Assembly (NCBI RefSeq): GCF_002834385.1
Contig: NZ_PITQ01000006.1
Span: 124,001-188,000, forward strand
Direction of reading: 5' to 3'
From: Rahnella sp. AA
Lineage (GTDB): Bacteria; Pseudomonadota; Gammaproteobacteria; Enterobacterales; Enterobacteriaceae
Length of the DNA stretch: 64,000 nucleotides
Shown here: piece by piece, positions 26,772-35,550 of the stretch
Numbering within the stretch: position 1 is the first letter of the stretch
How the letters are laid out: every line of letters begins with the position of its first letter
The notes under the pieces: model-generated
What the model saw: only the letters and a program-made list of their open reading frames with translations
Database searches by the model: none
What the model was told of the DNA's origin: nothing
Translations under genes and position numbers: made by a program

Positions 26772-27564
26772 TGGTTTAGACAGCAAATACTTTGTGAACA
26801 ATAACCGGATGATCAAAACGCCGGAAGGTATCGAAAAAGCCCGCATCGCCGGTAAACTGGCTGCCCGTGTTTTGCATATGATCACGCCATATGTCGTGCC
26901 GGGTGTCACCACCAATGAACTTGACCAAATCTGCCACGATTTTATCGTCGGTGAATTGCAGGCAATTCCGGCTAACATCGGTTATCACGGGTATCAGAAA
27001 ACAACCTGCATTTCCGTCAACCATGTGATTTGCCACGGCATTCCTTCAGATAAAGCGCTCAGGAAAGGTGATATTGTCAATATCGACGTAGCGCTGATTA
27101 AAGACGGCTGGTACGGCGATACCAGCCGCATGTACTACGCCGGTGAGCCCGGTATTCTGGCTCGTCGTCTGGTGGATACCACCTTTGAAGCCATGATGGC
27201 GGGTATCGGCGTGGTCCGTCCGGGCGCGACACTCGGCGATGTCGGGCACGCCATCGCGGCAGTGGCAAAGCGGGAAGGCTTTTCGATTGTGGAAGAATAT
27301 TGTGGCCACGGCATCGGCATGGGCTACCACGAAGATCCGCAGGTATTACATTACGGTGAGAAAGGCCGCGGGCTGGTGTTGCAGGAAGGCATGTTATTCA
27401 CTATCGAACCGATGCTGAATGCCGGTAAAAAGCAAAATAAAGTGCTGCCCGATGGCTGGACCGTGGTCACGAAAGATCATTCGTTATCCGCACAGTGGGA
27501 ACATATGATTGCAGTGACCAAAGACGGCTATGAAATACTCACGCCGTGGCCGGAAGAACAGTAA
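26764..27564 (+). CDS. map: Type I methionine aminopeptidase (second copy type)
   Basis: A 266-residue metalloprotease removing N-terminal methionine. Metal ligands are visible in the expected order: D in NIDVALIKDGWYGDTSR (two aspartates), H in YCGHGIGMGYHE, E in FTIEPML and E in QWEHMIAV. It is coupled to the ParD-like gene, not to rpsB where the housekeeping map normally lies, so this is probably an accessory paralogue. ATG 26764 has AGGAAGGCAAG in front. It ends at a hairpin terminator. Confidence 0.92.
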   Translation: MNNGLDSKYFVNNNRMIKTPEGIEKARIAGKLAARVLHMITPYVVPGVTTNELDQICHDFIVGELQAIPANIGYHGYQKTTCISVNHVICHGIPSDKALRKGDIVNIDVALIKDGWYGDTSRMYYAGEPGILARRLVDTTFEAMMAGIGVVRPGATLGDVGHAIAAVAKREGFSIVEEYCGHGIGMGYHEDPQVLHYGEKGRGLVLQEGMLFTIEPMLNAGKKQNKVLPDGWTVVTKDHSLSAQWEHMIAVTKDGYEILTPWPEEQ

Positions 27565-27575
27565 CAAATCTCCCT

Positions 27576-27602
27576 AAAGCCTCCCGTAAACGGAGGCTTT
27601 TT
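27576..27602. terminator. Terminator after map
   Basis: AAAGCCTCC (27576-27584) pairs with GGAGGCTTT (27592-27600) and is followed by more T. It also sits just past the convergent padR gene and may serve both. Confidence 0.85.
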
Positions 27603-27617
27603 CGTTATCAGGCCACA

Positions 27618-28172
27618 TCAGCTGCGCTCAATTTCCTTCGTTGCACGGTCAAGCGCATCGGTAATCTTATAAAGCGTTTCCTGTTCGATCGGCCCTTTCG
27701 CCAGCCGCAGATTAAGCGCCATACGGATATTATTAATCGCTCTTTGCATTTCGGGAATACTGCGGTTATTCGATAAAATCGCCAGTGAATGCAGGCGTTC
27801 AGTTACGCTTTCCAGCTGTTCAGTTTGTTTGCCCAGCAGGGTGCTGCCCTCTGCGGTGAGGGTATATTGCTTTTTCCCGCCCTCTTCCTGACGGGCAAAA
27901 ATATAACCCTGCTCTTCCAGAAATGTCAGGTTCGGATAAATAATACTGGCGCTCGGGGTGTATTCCCCTTTGGATAACTCCTCGATGGCTTTGATCAGTT
28001 CATAACCGTGGGCGGAGCGTTGTTGCAGAAAATGCAGCATTAATAAGCGGATATCACCGGTTTCGAACATTCTTTCACGACGGTGTTTTTTCGCAGCAAT
28101 GCAGTTGGATTTGTTGCCTGACCCGGCAGGGGGACGATCGTTACCCGGAGGATTATTTTTCATCAGAACCAT
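27618..28172 (-). CDS. PadR-family regulator (YqjI-like)
   Basis: A 184-residue regulator with a PadR winged helix (about 35-115: LLMLHFLQQRSAHGYELIKAIEELSKGEYTPSASIIYPNLTFLEEQGYI, then EEGGKKQYTLT) and a C-terminal dimerising helix. It resembles E. coli YqjI, which represses the ferric reductase gene yqjH, but its N-terminal 35 residues lack YqjI's His/Cys-rich nickel-binding tail. A yqjH-like gene lies 2 kb away. It lies 123 bases after the tannase stop on the same strand. The start is uncertain (ATG 28172 or 28163); neither has a clear ribosome site. Confidence 0.82.
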   Translation of the reverse strand: MVLMKNNPPGNDRPPAGSGNKSNCIAAKKHRRERMFETGDIRLLMLHFLQQRSAHGYELIKAIEELSKGEYTPSASIIYPNLTFLEEQGYIFARQEEGGKKQYTLTAEGSTLLGKQTEQLESVTERLHSLAILSNNRSIPEMQRAINNIRMALNLRLAKGPIEQETLYKITDALDRATKEIERS

Positions 28173-28187
28173 AGTTAATATTGCGTA

Positions 28188-28199
28188 AAGATATCCCTT
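28188..28199. promoter_or_regulatory. Imperfect PadR box before padR
   Basis: AAGATATCCCTT matches 10 of 12 bases of AAGATATATCTT, the palindrome found before the ferric reductase operon and the RND-pump padR. It lies 16 bases before the padR start, suiting autoregulation. Confidence 0.4.
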
Positions 28200-28295
28200 A
28201 AAGATAACGGGTTAAGCCCTCTTTCACAAATACTGTAAAGCATCAGGCAAGCCGCAGCCTGCCTGATATATCGTGATCACCGGCCTGAACGGCGT

Positions 28296-30026
28296 TTAAT
28301 TCACAAAAGTATAGGGCTTATAGAAATCTTCGCCCAGCCAGTGATAAGCCGCAGGCTGCGTCGCCAGCGGTTTGCGCACATAGCTGGCGGCTGAATTCAC
28401 ATCGCCTTTGCCGCTGTACACCGCGTAATCCGGGTACGGGAAAACCGGGCGTGAAGCGGCATCTGCCGGGATTTTCTCCAGACGGATTTCAGTTGCTGGC
28501 TTTTTACCGCGTTCCGGCAGCGGTTGCCCGAACGACGTTTTCTGCTCTTTTGCCGCCTGATACGTGGTGATGTTATCCGGCGCAGTGCCCTTTTCCACCC
28601 AGTTCATCATAGGTGTGAGGAAATCCACCAGGCTCGGGCCTTCACCGCCGGAGCAGTGATGCACGCCCGGCAGCAGATACAGACGCTCAAACTGATCGCG
28701 GCTCGCTGCCCCCATGACGTTGCCGACGGCCTGATGATAAGCCACGGAATTGAGCGGTGAAATGTGCTGATCCGCCCAGCCGTGCCAGATAATCAGCTTG
28801 CCACCGGCGGCTTTAAACGCCGTCAGATCCGGGTTGGTCGCGTCATAAAGCGGATGCATTTTGCGCAGTTCGTCAAACGCCTCTTCGGTGAACTTCACGT
28901 CTTTTAACGTAAAATTCTCTGGCGGATTTTTCTCGTAATTCATGTATTTAAGTGACGACAGCGCTATCATCTGGCTGAAAATCGGGTCGCTGGCTTTTTC
29001 CGGCACAAACACGCCTTCCCACGCCAGTTCTGAACCCGGCATCGGGCCGCCGACAATCAGTTTTTTGCCGGTTGTCGGATCTACAGGCCCGGCGTATAAC
29101 CGGTTCAGCGCCGTCAGTTCGGCGGTGGATAAACACGATCCCTGCGGCGTGGCCGGATCGGTTTTACACGCCAGAACCGAGGTGTCGAAATGGCAACTTT
29201 GCGGGTCGGCAATCAGGCCATCGGTCTGACCATCCAGCGCGTCGCATTGTTTGAGCACGGCGTTATGGATCAGCGGCAAACGCGCGGCCAGCAGCAACGG
29301 TTTGCCGTCAGGCCCGGTATTGGAAAGCGCCTGCCAGGCGTGATAAACCGCATTCTGCGACTGGAAATTCATCGCGGCGGCACCGGCAATAATCCCGTTG
29401 AAATCATGCGGGAAACGCTGCGCTTCCATCAGGGCTTCGCGGCCACCGTCCGAGCAGCCGTTAAAATAGGAATACGCAGGCGCGCGGCCATAGAACGCCG
29501 TGATCAGCTTTTTCGACACTTCCGCCGTCAGATGCTGGCTGCGGTAGGCGAAATCCACGCGTTTCTGAGGATCCTTACCAAAATCACCTTCCTTCATGGA
29601 ATGGCCCATGTCGGTGGCGGCCAGTACAAAACCGTTGGTATTTAAGGGCGTACAACCGGCGGCTGCGCCGATTTGCAGCTGAATATTCCCGCAAAGACCG
29701 CCGCAGCCGATTTGCATATAACGTTGCTGCCACGATGAAACCGGCAGGATCACCTGAAAACCGATCTCCGGATGCAGATTGCCATCGACTTCACAGACCG
29801 TTGCGCCGTTCACGGTGATTTCTTTGGCGGTCGTGATCCGGCTGCCTTCGCCGCCGATGTCGGTCAGCGAAACGTCGGCAAGTTTTGCGCAGGACATCAC
29901 CGGCCTGACCACCTCCCGTACAGGTGCTGTGGGGTCAGCAGCGGCGCTGAAGGAGGAATATCCGGCTAACAGCAGAGGTAACAGACAAAGCGCCCGCCAG
30001 CGCCCGTTAAGGCTTTTTAATTTCAT
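28296..30026 (-). CDS. Tannase / feruloyl esterase family protein
   Basis: A 576-residue secreted serine esterase of the fungal-type tannase/feruloyl esterase family. Signal peptide about 1-30. The catalytic serine S192 lies in FNGCSDGGREAL, the aspartate D419 in WHGWADQHIS, and the histidine H457 in PGVHHCSGG; C191 and C458 flank Ser and His, giving the CS-D-HC disulfide pattern of this family. Expected reaction: hydrolysis of galloyl or feruloyl esters in the periplasm or outside. ATG 30026 is chosen because AAAGGA precedes it; a frame 12 codons longer lacks a site. A gallate-type decarboxylase lies at 20-22 kb. Confidence 0.88.
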   Translation of the reverse strand: MKLKSLNGRWRALCLLPLLLAGYSSFSAAADPTAPVREVVRPVMSCAKLADVSLTDIGGEGSRITTAKEITVNGATVCEVDGNLHPEIGFQVILPVSSWQQRYMQIGCGGLCGNIQLQIGAAAGCTPLNTNGFVLAATDMGHSMKEGDFGKDPQKRVDFAYRSQHLTAEVSKKLITAFYGRAPAYSYFNGCSDGGREALMEAQRFPHDFNGIIAGAAAMNFQSQNAVYHAWQALSNTGPDGKPLLLAARLPLIHNAVLKQCDALDGQTDGLIADPQSCHFDTSVLACKTDPATPQGSCLSTAELTALNRLYAGPVDPTTGKKLIVGGPMPGSELAWEGVFVPEKASDPIFSQMIALSSLKYMNYEKNPPENFTLKDVKFTEEAFDELRKMHPLYDATNPDLTAFKAAGGKLIIWHGWADQHISPLNSVAYHQAVGNVMGAASRDQFERLYLLPGVHHCSGGEGPSLVDFLTPMMNWVEKGTAPDNITTYQAAKEQKTSFGQPLPERGKKPATEIRLEKIPADAASRPVFPYPDYAVYSGKGDVNSAASYVRKPLATQPAAYHWLGEDFYKPYTFVN

Positions 30027-30174
30027 AACCATTCCTTTGAATAAAGATTCAGAATTTGTCATAAGAATTATAATGATGGCAGAAATAATAAATAATGGCG
30101 TTCAGGGCGGCTGCCGTAATGATTTACGCGGCAGTTGCAACAAAGTATTAATTCGTGGCGACTGAGATAAAAAA

Positions 30175-30210
30175 CGCAGATAACAGGGAAAATACGTTCT
30201 GTTATCTGCG
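30175..30210 (-). terminator. Terminator of the ferric reductase operon
   Basis: CGCAGATAACAG (30175-30186) and CTGTTATCTGCG (30199-30210) form a perfect 12-bp stem. On the minus strand it is followed by TTTTTT (complement of 30169-30174). Confidence 0.93.
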
Positions 30211-30263
30211 GGAGAATTATTCCGTCACACTTTACAGGGGTAAATCAGTTCCGGCGAAGAAAA

Positions 30264-31076
30264 TTATTTCGCGTGCCAGTACGCCACGCAGCGGACAAAG
30301 TTTGCGTCCAGCCCGCGGGTTTCGATGAAATAATCATTCAGACCTTTGACGAATTTCCCTTCGCCGGTGGCCCAGACGTAATAATCATTTTCCGGCAGCA
30401 TCAGGCTTTTCAGTTTCTGCACCACCGCATCGTCTTCGCGATAACCATTGTGCTCATCGCTGACGATCCACTCGACGTTGAAATCTTTTTCTTCATCCAG
30501 ATAACTGATGCAGCTCACGTCTTTCACTTTCACCAGTACGGTGATTTTTGCGTTTACAGCCGCCTCTTTCAGTTCACGCAGGCGGCGTTTCACCGCAGGA
30601 AGACCGGTTTCATCGCAAAGATACAGCTGCCACCGGTAGGTCGTCGGAATAATCAGGGAACCGCGCGGCCCGCCAATGATCAGTTTATCGCCCGGTTTGG
30701 CATTGTCGGCCCATTCGCTGGCCACGCCGCCGTCGTGAATATAAAAATCCAGCGTCAGTTCGTGGGTTTGTGCGTCGAAATGCAGTGGCGTGTATTCACG
30801 GTTAATTGGCCGCGGGCCTTCTCCCCAGACGATTCCTTCTTCGGTCGCCGTCGGCGGATTAATGACGTCACCCGGCGTTGCCGGGAAAAACAGCTTGATA
30901 TGGTCGTCAAAGCCACGCGAATTAAAACCCTTCAGTTCTTCGCCGCTTAAAACAATACGTTTAAAACAGCCGGAAACTGTTTCAGCGGATTTTACCGTGA
31001 TATGACGGAAAACCAGTTCGTTCTTAACGCGCACCGGCAGGTTGGCGGCGGAAGATTCAGTGCGTTTGTGTTCCAT
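30264..31076 (-). CDS. Siderophore-interacting ferric-chelate reductase (YqjH/ViuB-like)
   Basis: A 270-residue flavoprotein of the SIP family that reduces ferric siderophores or ferric citrate in the cytosol to free iron. The FAD-binding barrel (about 15-135) includes INREYTPLHFD and FYIHDGGVASEWADNAKPGD; the NAD(P)-binding half follows with YLCDETGLPAVKRRL and ends YVWATGEGKFVKGLNDYF and CVAYWHAK. It could process iron from the fec system. It follows an SDR gene by 43 bases and ends at a perfect terminator. A PadR box lies at the head of the operon. Confidence 0.9.
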   Translation of the reverse strand: MEHKRTESSAANLPVRVKNELVFRHITVKSAETVSGCFKRIVLSGEELKGFNSRGFDDHIKLFFPATPGDVINPPTATEEGIVWGEGPRPINREYTPLHFDAQTHELTLDFYIHDGGVASEWADNAKPGDKLIIGGPRGSLIIPTTYRWQLYLCDETGLPAVKRRLRELKEAAVNAKITVLVKVKDVSCISYLDEEKDFNVEWIVSDEHNGYREDDAVVQKLKSLMLPENDYYVWATGEGKFVKGLNDYFIETRGLDANFVRCVAYWHAK

Positions 31077-31119
31077 ATTCTTTCTCTCAGTATGTCGAAA
31101 TGATCAATCGCCGGTCCGG

Positions 31120-31845
31120 TCAGCCCAGCATAATACCGCCGTCGACGGCCAGTTTCTGACCGGTTATAAATGTGTTACTCATCAGGAAGATATAAGCCGA
31201 CGCCAGTTCGTCAATAGTCGCGACGCGGTGTAACGGAATGCTGGTTTCAAAACGCTGTTTGATCGTTTCAAACTGCTCTGAAGGCATATCACGCCAGAAC
31301 GGCGTCGGCGTCCAGGTCGGCGCGACGGTATTCACACGCACGCCCGGCGCCAGTTCCACCGCCAGGCCTTCCACTAATGCCTGAATCCCAAGATTACCGA
31401 TATAGCTGGCGCAGGCATCCTGTGCGCGGCCACCGGTTCCGGACGTAAAAATCAGACTGCCACCGGCGTTCAGTTTCGTGGCCGCCAGCTTACCAATCAG
31501 GACGTTCGTGAAGAATTTGGATTCCATCACACGCCGGATTGTCGCCATATCGGCTGACAGAAAACCGCCGCCCATGACGTCACCGACCATTGAAACAGCG
31601 TGGTCGAAAGCGGCTGTTTCCGCAAAAAAAGCTTCCAGCGCAGCGTGATCGTGCGCATCGAAGATCACGGTTTCGACTTCCGCGCCGCTGCCCGCCAGCC
31701 CGGTTTTGGCCTGAGCCAGACGCTCGGCATTTCTGCCCGCCAGCGTCAGTTTTGCACCCTGCTCTGCCGCCAGTTTCGCCACGCGCAGCCCGATACCGGA
31801 GCTGCCGCCAATCACCAGAATACGTTTCCCTGATAATTCGTTCAT
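31120..31845 (-). CDS. SDR-family protein, catalytic lysine not evident
   Basis: A 241-residue short-chain dehydrogenase-like protein with the cofactor motif GGSSGIG (10-16) and a C-terminal GQKLAVDGGIMLG. In the active-site region the sequence reads ASYIGNLGIQ: the tyrosine is present but position +4 is Leu, not the Lys of YxxxK, so catalysis may be impaired or altered. ATG 31845 has AAGGAAAG in front; an in-frame start 11 codons upstream is less likely. It is first in an operon with the ferric-chelate reductase, so a redox or iron-linked role is possible. Confidence 0.82.
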   Translation of the reverse strand: MNELSGKRILVIGGSSGIGLRVAKLAAEQGAKLTLAGRNAERLAQAKTGLAGSGAEVETVIFDAHDHAALEAFFAETAAFDHAVSMVGDVMGGGFLSADMATIRRVMESKFFTNVLIGKLAATKLNAGGSLIFTSGTGGRAQDACASYIGNLGIQALVEGLAVELAPGVRVNTVAPTWTPTPFWRDMPSEQFETIKQRFETSIPLHRVATIDELASAYIFLMSNTFITGQKLAVDGGIMLG

Positions 31846-31886
31846 CGCACTTTCCTTCAGAAGTGGAATCATTCTCAACTTCGTGA

Positions 31887-31898
31887 AAGATATATCTT
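31887..31898. promoter_or_regulatory. PadR box before the SDR-ferric reductase operon
   Basis: AAGATATATCTT, a perfect 12-bp palindrome about 42 bases before the SDR start. The identical core occurs twice before the RND-pump padR (41086-41097 and 41114-41125). Confidence 0.6.
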
Positions 31899-31928
31899 AG
31901 CAATATTTTATGCAACGATTTCAAAAAA

Positions 31929-31955
31929 AACCGGCCATCGCGAAGAAGGCCGGTT
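31929..31955 (-). terminator. Terminator of the tetR gene
   Basis: AACCGGCC (31929-31936) pairs with GGCCGGTT (31948-31955); on the minus strand eight T follow (complement of 31923-31930). Confidence 0.85.
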
Positions 31956-31982
31956 ATTTAACCGCAGAACGTGGGTTACGGG

Positions 31983-32594
31983 CTAACGCACCGCCCCGTG
32001 CAAGAACATACCGACGGCGCTGCTCACCATCTGGCGGATTTCCGCAATTTCCAGCGGTGCCGGATTACGCTGATAGACGCGCGTATTGGTTTGCGCCGTC
32101 ACCAGCGCCAGAAATTGTAAGGCACGCAGATGCGCATCGGCCTGCGCCAGTTGCCCTCGATCCATCGCACTGCCCAGGAATTTTGCCAGAATATCGACGC
32201 TTTCCCGCGGGCCGGCATCATAAAACAACGTGCCGATTTCGGAATGCCCGGACTCGGCGATCACCATGCGATACACCGCCAGCGCGGAGACATCATTAGT
32301 CAGCACCATCAACATTCTTTCGCCAAAACGGGTGAGGATGGTTTCGAGATCGGCATCCGCCCACGTTTGGGTCAGATCGCTGACGGCGTCGGAGAGATGC
32401 CCGGTGGCATAGGCTTTCACCACCGCCACCAGCAAGGCTTCTTTCGACGGGAAATAGCTGTAGAGCGTGGCTTTTGAACCGCCGAGACGCCGGGCGAGCT
32501 CATTCATTGACGCGCGTTCGTAACCGGTTTCCTGAAACAATTGCGCTGCGGCATCGATAATCGCCTCCCTGCGGGCTTCGGTGCGGACTTTCAT
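31983..32594 (-). CDS. TetR/AcrR-family regulator
   Basis: A 203-residue repressor. The N-terminal helix-turn-helix (about 8-55) reads AIIDAAAQLFQETGYERASMNELARRLGGSKATLYSYFPSKEALLVAVV; the C-terminal ligand-binding part resembles the AcrR C-terminal domain group. AGGAGGGGAG before ATG 32594 is a strong ribosome site, which decides against a 25-codon longer frame. A 17-bp palindrome about 52 bases upstream is the likely operator, and a related sequence occurs before the pqi operon at 36.7 kb. The ligand is unknown. Confidence 0.88.
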   Translation of the reverse strand: MKVRTEARREAIIDAAAQLFQETGYERASMNELARRLGGSKATLYSYFPSKEALLVAVVKAYATGHLSDAVSDLTQTWADADLETILTRFGERMLMVLTNDVSALAVYRMVIAESGHSEIGTLFYDAGPRESVDILAKFLGSAMDRGQLAQADAHLRALQFLALVTAQTNTRVYQRNPAPLEIAEIRQMVSSAVGMFLHGAVR

Positions 32595-32645
32595 CTCCCC
32601 TCCTGACGTTGCTTTTACGGCCACGGCCAAAAACCGTCGTGGCGA

Positions 32646-32662
32646 AACTGTACGGTACAGTT
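32646..32662. promoter_or_regulatory. TetR operator candidate
   Basis: AACTGTACGGTACAGTT is a perfect 17-bp palindrome with a central G. It lies between tetR and the divergent TonB receptor gene. Ten of its bases, ACTGTACGGT, recur before the pqi operon. Confidence 0.6.
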
Positions 32663-32780
32663 CCCTCATCGCCCCACTCTAACGATGGGTTAGCGCCTTG
32701 TAAAGCGACCCGCATAGCCCATTTTTCAGAACGAAGTGCAAAGATTTCGTTAAGAAGCGTATTTTTATTTACCATTTTGT

Positions 32781-32810
32781 TGATAACAATTATCAGTATC
32801 ATTATCATTC
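32781..32810 (+). promoter_or_regulatory. Fur box before the TonB receptor gene
   Basis: TGATAACAATTATC followed by AGTATCATTATCATTC gives overlapping Fur hexamers (GATAAC, ATTATC, TATCAT, TATCATT). It lies about 160-190 bases before the receptor ATG. The remaining bases of this 377-base gap (32595-32971) hold the TetR site and a 26-codon open frame at 32830-32910 that I do not support as a gene. Confidence 0.75.
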
Positions 32811-32971
32811 GCACAAAGCCGAAATGGGTAATGACTGAAAATAAACCCATATTTTATAAGGATAGCGGCTTTTTCACGGAAGAATTGAATACAGATGACC
32901 AGCGCGTCTGATTTGTCGAAAGGCAGTAAATGCGAGCAGAACTTAAAAAATCAGTGCAGGACTAAAAACAA

Positions 32972-35392
32972 ATGTTCAAATCCTTTACACAGCAGGGTTT
33001 GGTGAAAAACGTCATTTTCATGGGGACGATTCTCACCACCACCTTTAACGTTAATGCAGCGGAAGCAGTTAAAGAAAGTACCGATCTCACCGCCAATAAA
33101 GTGCAACCTTCTGACACCGTCAAGAAAAAACCGGTGGTACGCACTGCGCAAGATCTGGCGCAAAACAATGAAGAAGTGATGACCGTCACCGAAACGATGC
33201 CGGATAAAAAACCTGGCTCGAAAACCACCATCACTGCGGCAGAAATGCAGAAAAAAGGGGGTAACGATTTCGGCACCATCATGCGTTATGAACCCCTGAT
33301 CACCGCAACCGGCTCCAGCGGCGGCTCCGGCAACGGCAAAAGCGGCTTCGACCGCAGCGGATATACCGGCTATAACATTCGTGGTCTGGAAAGCAACCGC
33401 GTCAGCATCGACGTTGACGGCATTCCACAGCCAAATGCTACCGGCCGCAGCTACGCCAGCCGCGCGGGTTTAGGCACATCCGGCATCGGCCGTGATTACA
33501 TTGACCCGTATATTTACGGTCAGGTAGACATCGAATCCGGCGCTACTTCCGCCGAACGCGCCAACACCTCCATCGGCGGTGCTGTTTCCTTCCTGCCAAA
33601 AACCGCAGACGACTATCTGCGTCCGGGCAAAGAAACTTACTTCGGCTACCAGTCTGATTATGACTCTTCAGACCGTTCATGGCACAACGGCATCACCGCA
33701 GCTGCGGGGGATGAGACCCTGCGTGGCGTTGTGGCTATCAGCCGCCGCGACGGTCAGGAAACCAGTAATAACAGCGGCACGCATGATGCTTATCCGGCTA
33801 ACTGGCACTCTGATGCCATCATGACTTCCGCTATCTGGCAGCCAAATGATGCACACAAATTTACCGGCACGCTGGATTACTACGAAAAAGTCAATCACAC
33901 CCATTACGATGCGTGGAACAGCGCAGGCAGCTCCATTCTGGGCACCGCGCAGCAGCAAAGTAATACCCGCCGCTGGGGCGCAAGCCTGAAAGACGAATGG
34001 ACGCCGTTCAACGATTATGTCGATGCGGTCGTTTCCAAAGTCTATTACCAGTACACCCAGGCGCACGACAACACCTACATGCCGAACGCCAGCAAAGAGA
34101 TGATGAACGTCTATTCCGACTACGACGTCAGCACCTATGGCGCGGAAACCAGCTGGCTGAAAACGCTGGGTCGCCACGAGCTGAGTGCCGGGATCAACGG
34201 TCGCATCTCTAACACTGAACGTCCGTTCCGCGAAAGCCCGGATCAGAGTGTTTACACCACCATCATGCAGCCTGAAGCCAACAGCCGTTCTTACGTTCTC
34301 GGCGGTTTCCTGCAAGACACCATGAAGTTTGACCTCGACGGCCATAACTTCTCCATCGTGCCGGCGGTGCGTGTGGCGTACCAGAATACAAAAGCGACAG
34401 ACTTGTCAGATTTGTCTAACAGCACGGTGTCTGAAAGCCAGGTTTCGACTCTGTACGGTAAAGCCAACTCCGATACACAGGTTCTGCCATCACTGGCATT
34501 CACGTATGACATCACGCCTAAACTGATGACTTACCTGCAATATCGTCGTGGCGCGCAGTTCCCGGATGCCAGCCAGCTTTACGGTTCCTGGAACCTCGGT
34601 TCTTCTTATGCCGCTTCTCAGCAATATGCGCTGATCGGTAACACCAATCTGAAAACCGAAACCAGCAACAACTTCGAATGGGGCATGAAAGGTGAAGCGA
34701 CCGAAGGCGTGACCTTCAAAACGGCCGTGTTCTACAACACGTACAAAAACTTCATCGCCAATACCCGTTACACCCGCTCGGCTAACCCGGGCATGTTCAC
34801 CAACGTACCTTCCAATATTTATACGATTTATCAGGCCGAAAACCGCGATGAAGCGTTTATCTACGGGGGCGATCTGAGTACCAAAATCAACTACGGTACG
34901 TGGTTCAGCAGCGTTGACGGTCTGAGCACCAGCTTCGCACTGGGTTACGCCAAGGGTGAATCCAAATCCAGCTACGCGGGCGACAAATACGTTGATATCG
35001 ACAGCGTTCCGCCAATGAAATTTGTAGCCGGTGTGGCATGGGATGATCCGTCAGGCATCTACGGCACGGCGCTGACCGCAACCTTCGTGAAAGGTAAAAA
35101 AGCCGAAGCGACCAACCGTCAGAGCTACACCAACGCCGGTACACCGATCACGGATTCCACCACGGAATACATGAACGTGCCTGGCTACGGTTTGCTTGAT
35201 GCAACGGCCTACTGGAAAGTGGCGAAAAACGTAAAACTCAGCGGGGGCGTGTATAACATCACCGACCGTAAATACTGGGATTACCTGAGCAGCCGCACGC
35301 TGACTGAAACCACCAATCAGGATGCATACAACAAAGCGCTGGCCGTGATGCCGGGCCGCAGCTTCCAGTTGGGCGTGAATGTCGATTTCTAA
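32972..35392 (+). CDS. TonB-dependent receptor, haem/haemoglobin type
   Basis: An 806-residue outer-membrane receptor. Signal peptide about 1-29; TonB box near EEVMTVTETMP; plug with YNIRGLESNRVSIDVDGIPQP; then a 22-strand barrel ending in phenylalanine (LGVNVDF). The overall pattern, with DYIDPYIYGQVDIESGA in the plug and NTNLKTETSNNFEWG in the barrel, fits the haemoglobin/transferrin/lactoferrin receptor family. The Fur box and the hutWX operon in the same window make haem a plausible substrate, but the specificity is inferred. It is monocistronic with a strong terminator. Confidence 0.82.
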   Translation: MFKSFTQQGLVKNVIFMGTILTTTFNVNAAEAVKESTDLTANKVQPSDTVKKKPVVRTAQDLAQNNEEVMTVTETMPDKKPGSKTTITAAEMQKKGGNDFGTIMRYEPLITATGSSGGSGNGKSGFDRSGYTGYNIRGLESNRVSIDVDGIPQPNATGRSYASRAGLGTSGIGRDYIDPYIYGQVDIESGATSAERANTSIGGAVSFLPKTADDYLRPGKETYFGYQSDYDSSDRSWHNGITAAAGDETLRGVVAISRRDGQETSNNSGTHDAYPANWHSDAIMTSAIWQPNDAHKFTGTLDYYEKVNHTHYDAWNSAGSSILGTAQQQSNTRRWGASLKDEWTPFNDYVDAVVSKVYYQYTQAHDNTYMPNASKEMMNVYSDYDVSTYGAETSWLKTLGRHELSAGINGRISNTERPFRESPDQSVYTTIMQPEANSRSYVLGGFLQDTMKFDLDGHNFSIVPAVRVAYQNTKATDLSDLSNSTVSESQVSTLYGKANSDTQVLPSLAFTYDITPKLMTYLQYRRGAQFPDASQLYGSWNLGSSYAASQQYALIGNTNLKTETSNNFEWGMKGEATEGVTFKTAVFYNTYKNFIANTRYTRSANPGMFTNVPSNIYTIYQAENRDEAFIYGGDLSTKINYGTWFSSVDGLSTSFALGYAKGESKSSYAGDKYVDIDSVPPMKFVAGVAWDDPSGIYGTALTATFVKGKKAEATNRQSYTNAGTPITDSTTEYMNVPGYGLLDATAYWKVAKNVKLSGGVYNITDRKYWDYLSSRTLTETTNQDAYNKALAVMPGRSFQLGVNVDF

Positions 35393-35419
35393 GCGATAAT
35401 TCATCACCCGAAAAACCTG

Positions 35420-35449
35420 AGCGCTATGTGAAAACATGGCGCTTTTTTT
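35420..35449 (+). terminator. Terminator after TonB receptor
   Basis: AGCGCTATGT pairs (one G-T) with ACATGGCGCT over a GAAA loop and is followed by seven T. Confidence 0.92.
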
Positions 35450-35550
35450 ATGCCTGACAATACGGCCATAAAGTGCGGGGACGCACATCAGAGCGTGTCG
35501 TAAACCCGTAGACTCCTTGTTTCCTCCCCTTTATTTCACTGAGAGATTAC

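Noticed and set aside
32830-32910. 26-codon open frame upstream of the TonB receptor, considered as a HemP-like leader
   Set aside because: No HemP motif and no convincing ribosome site; length is within chance.
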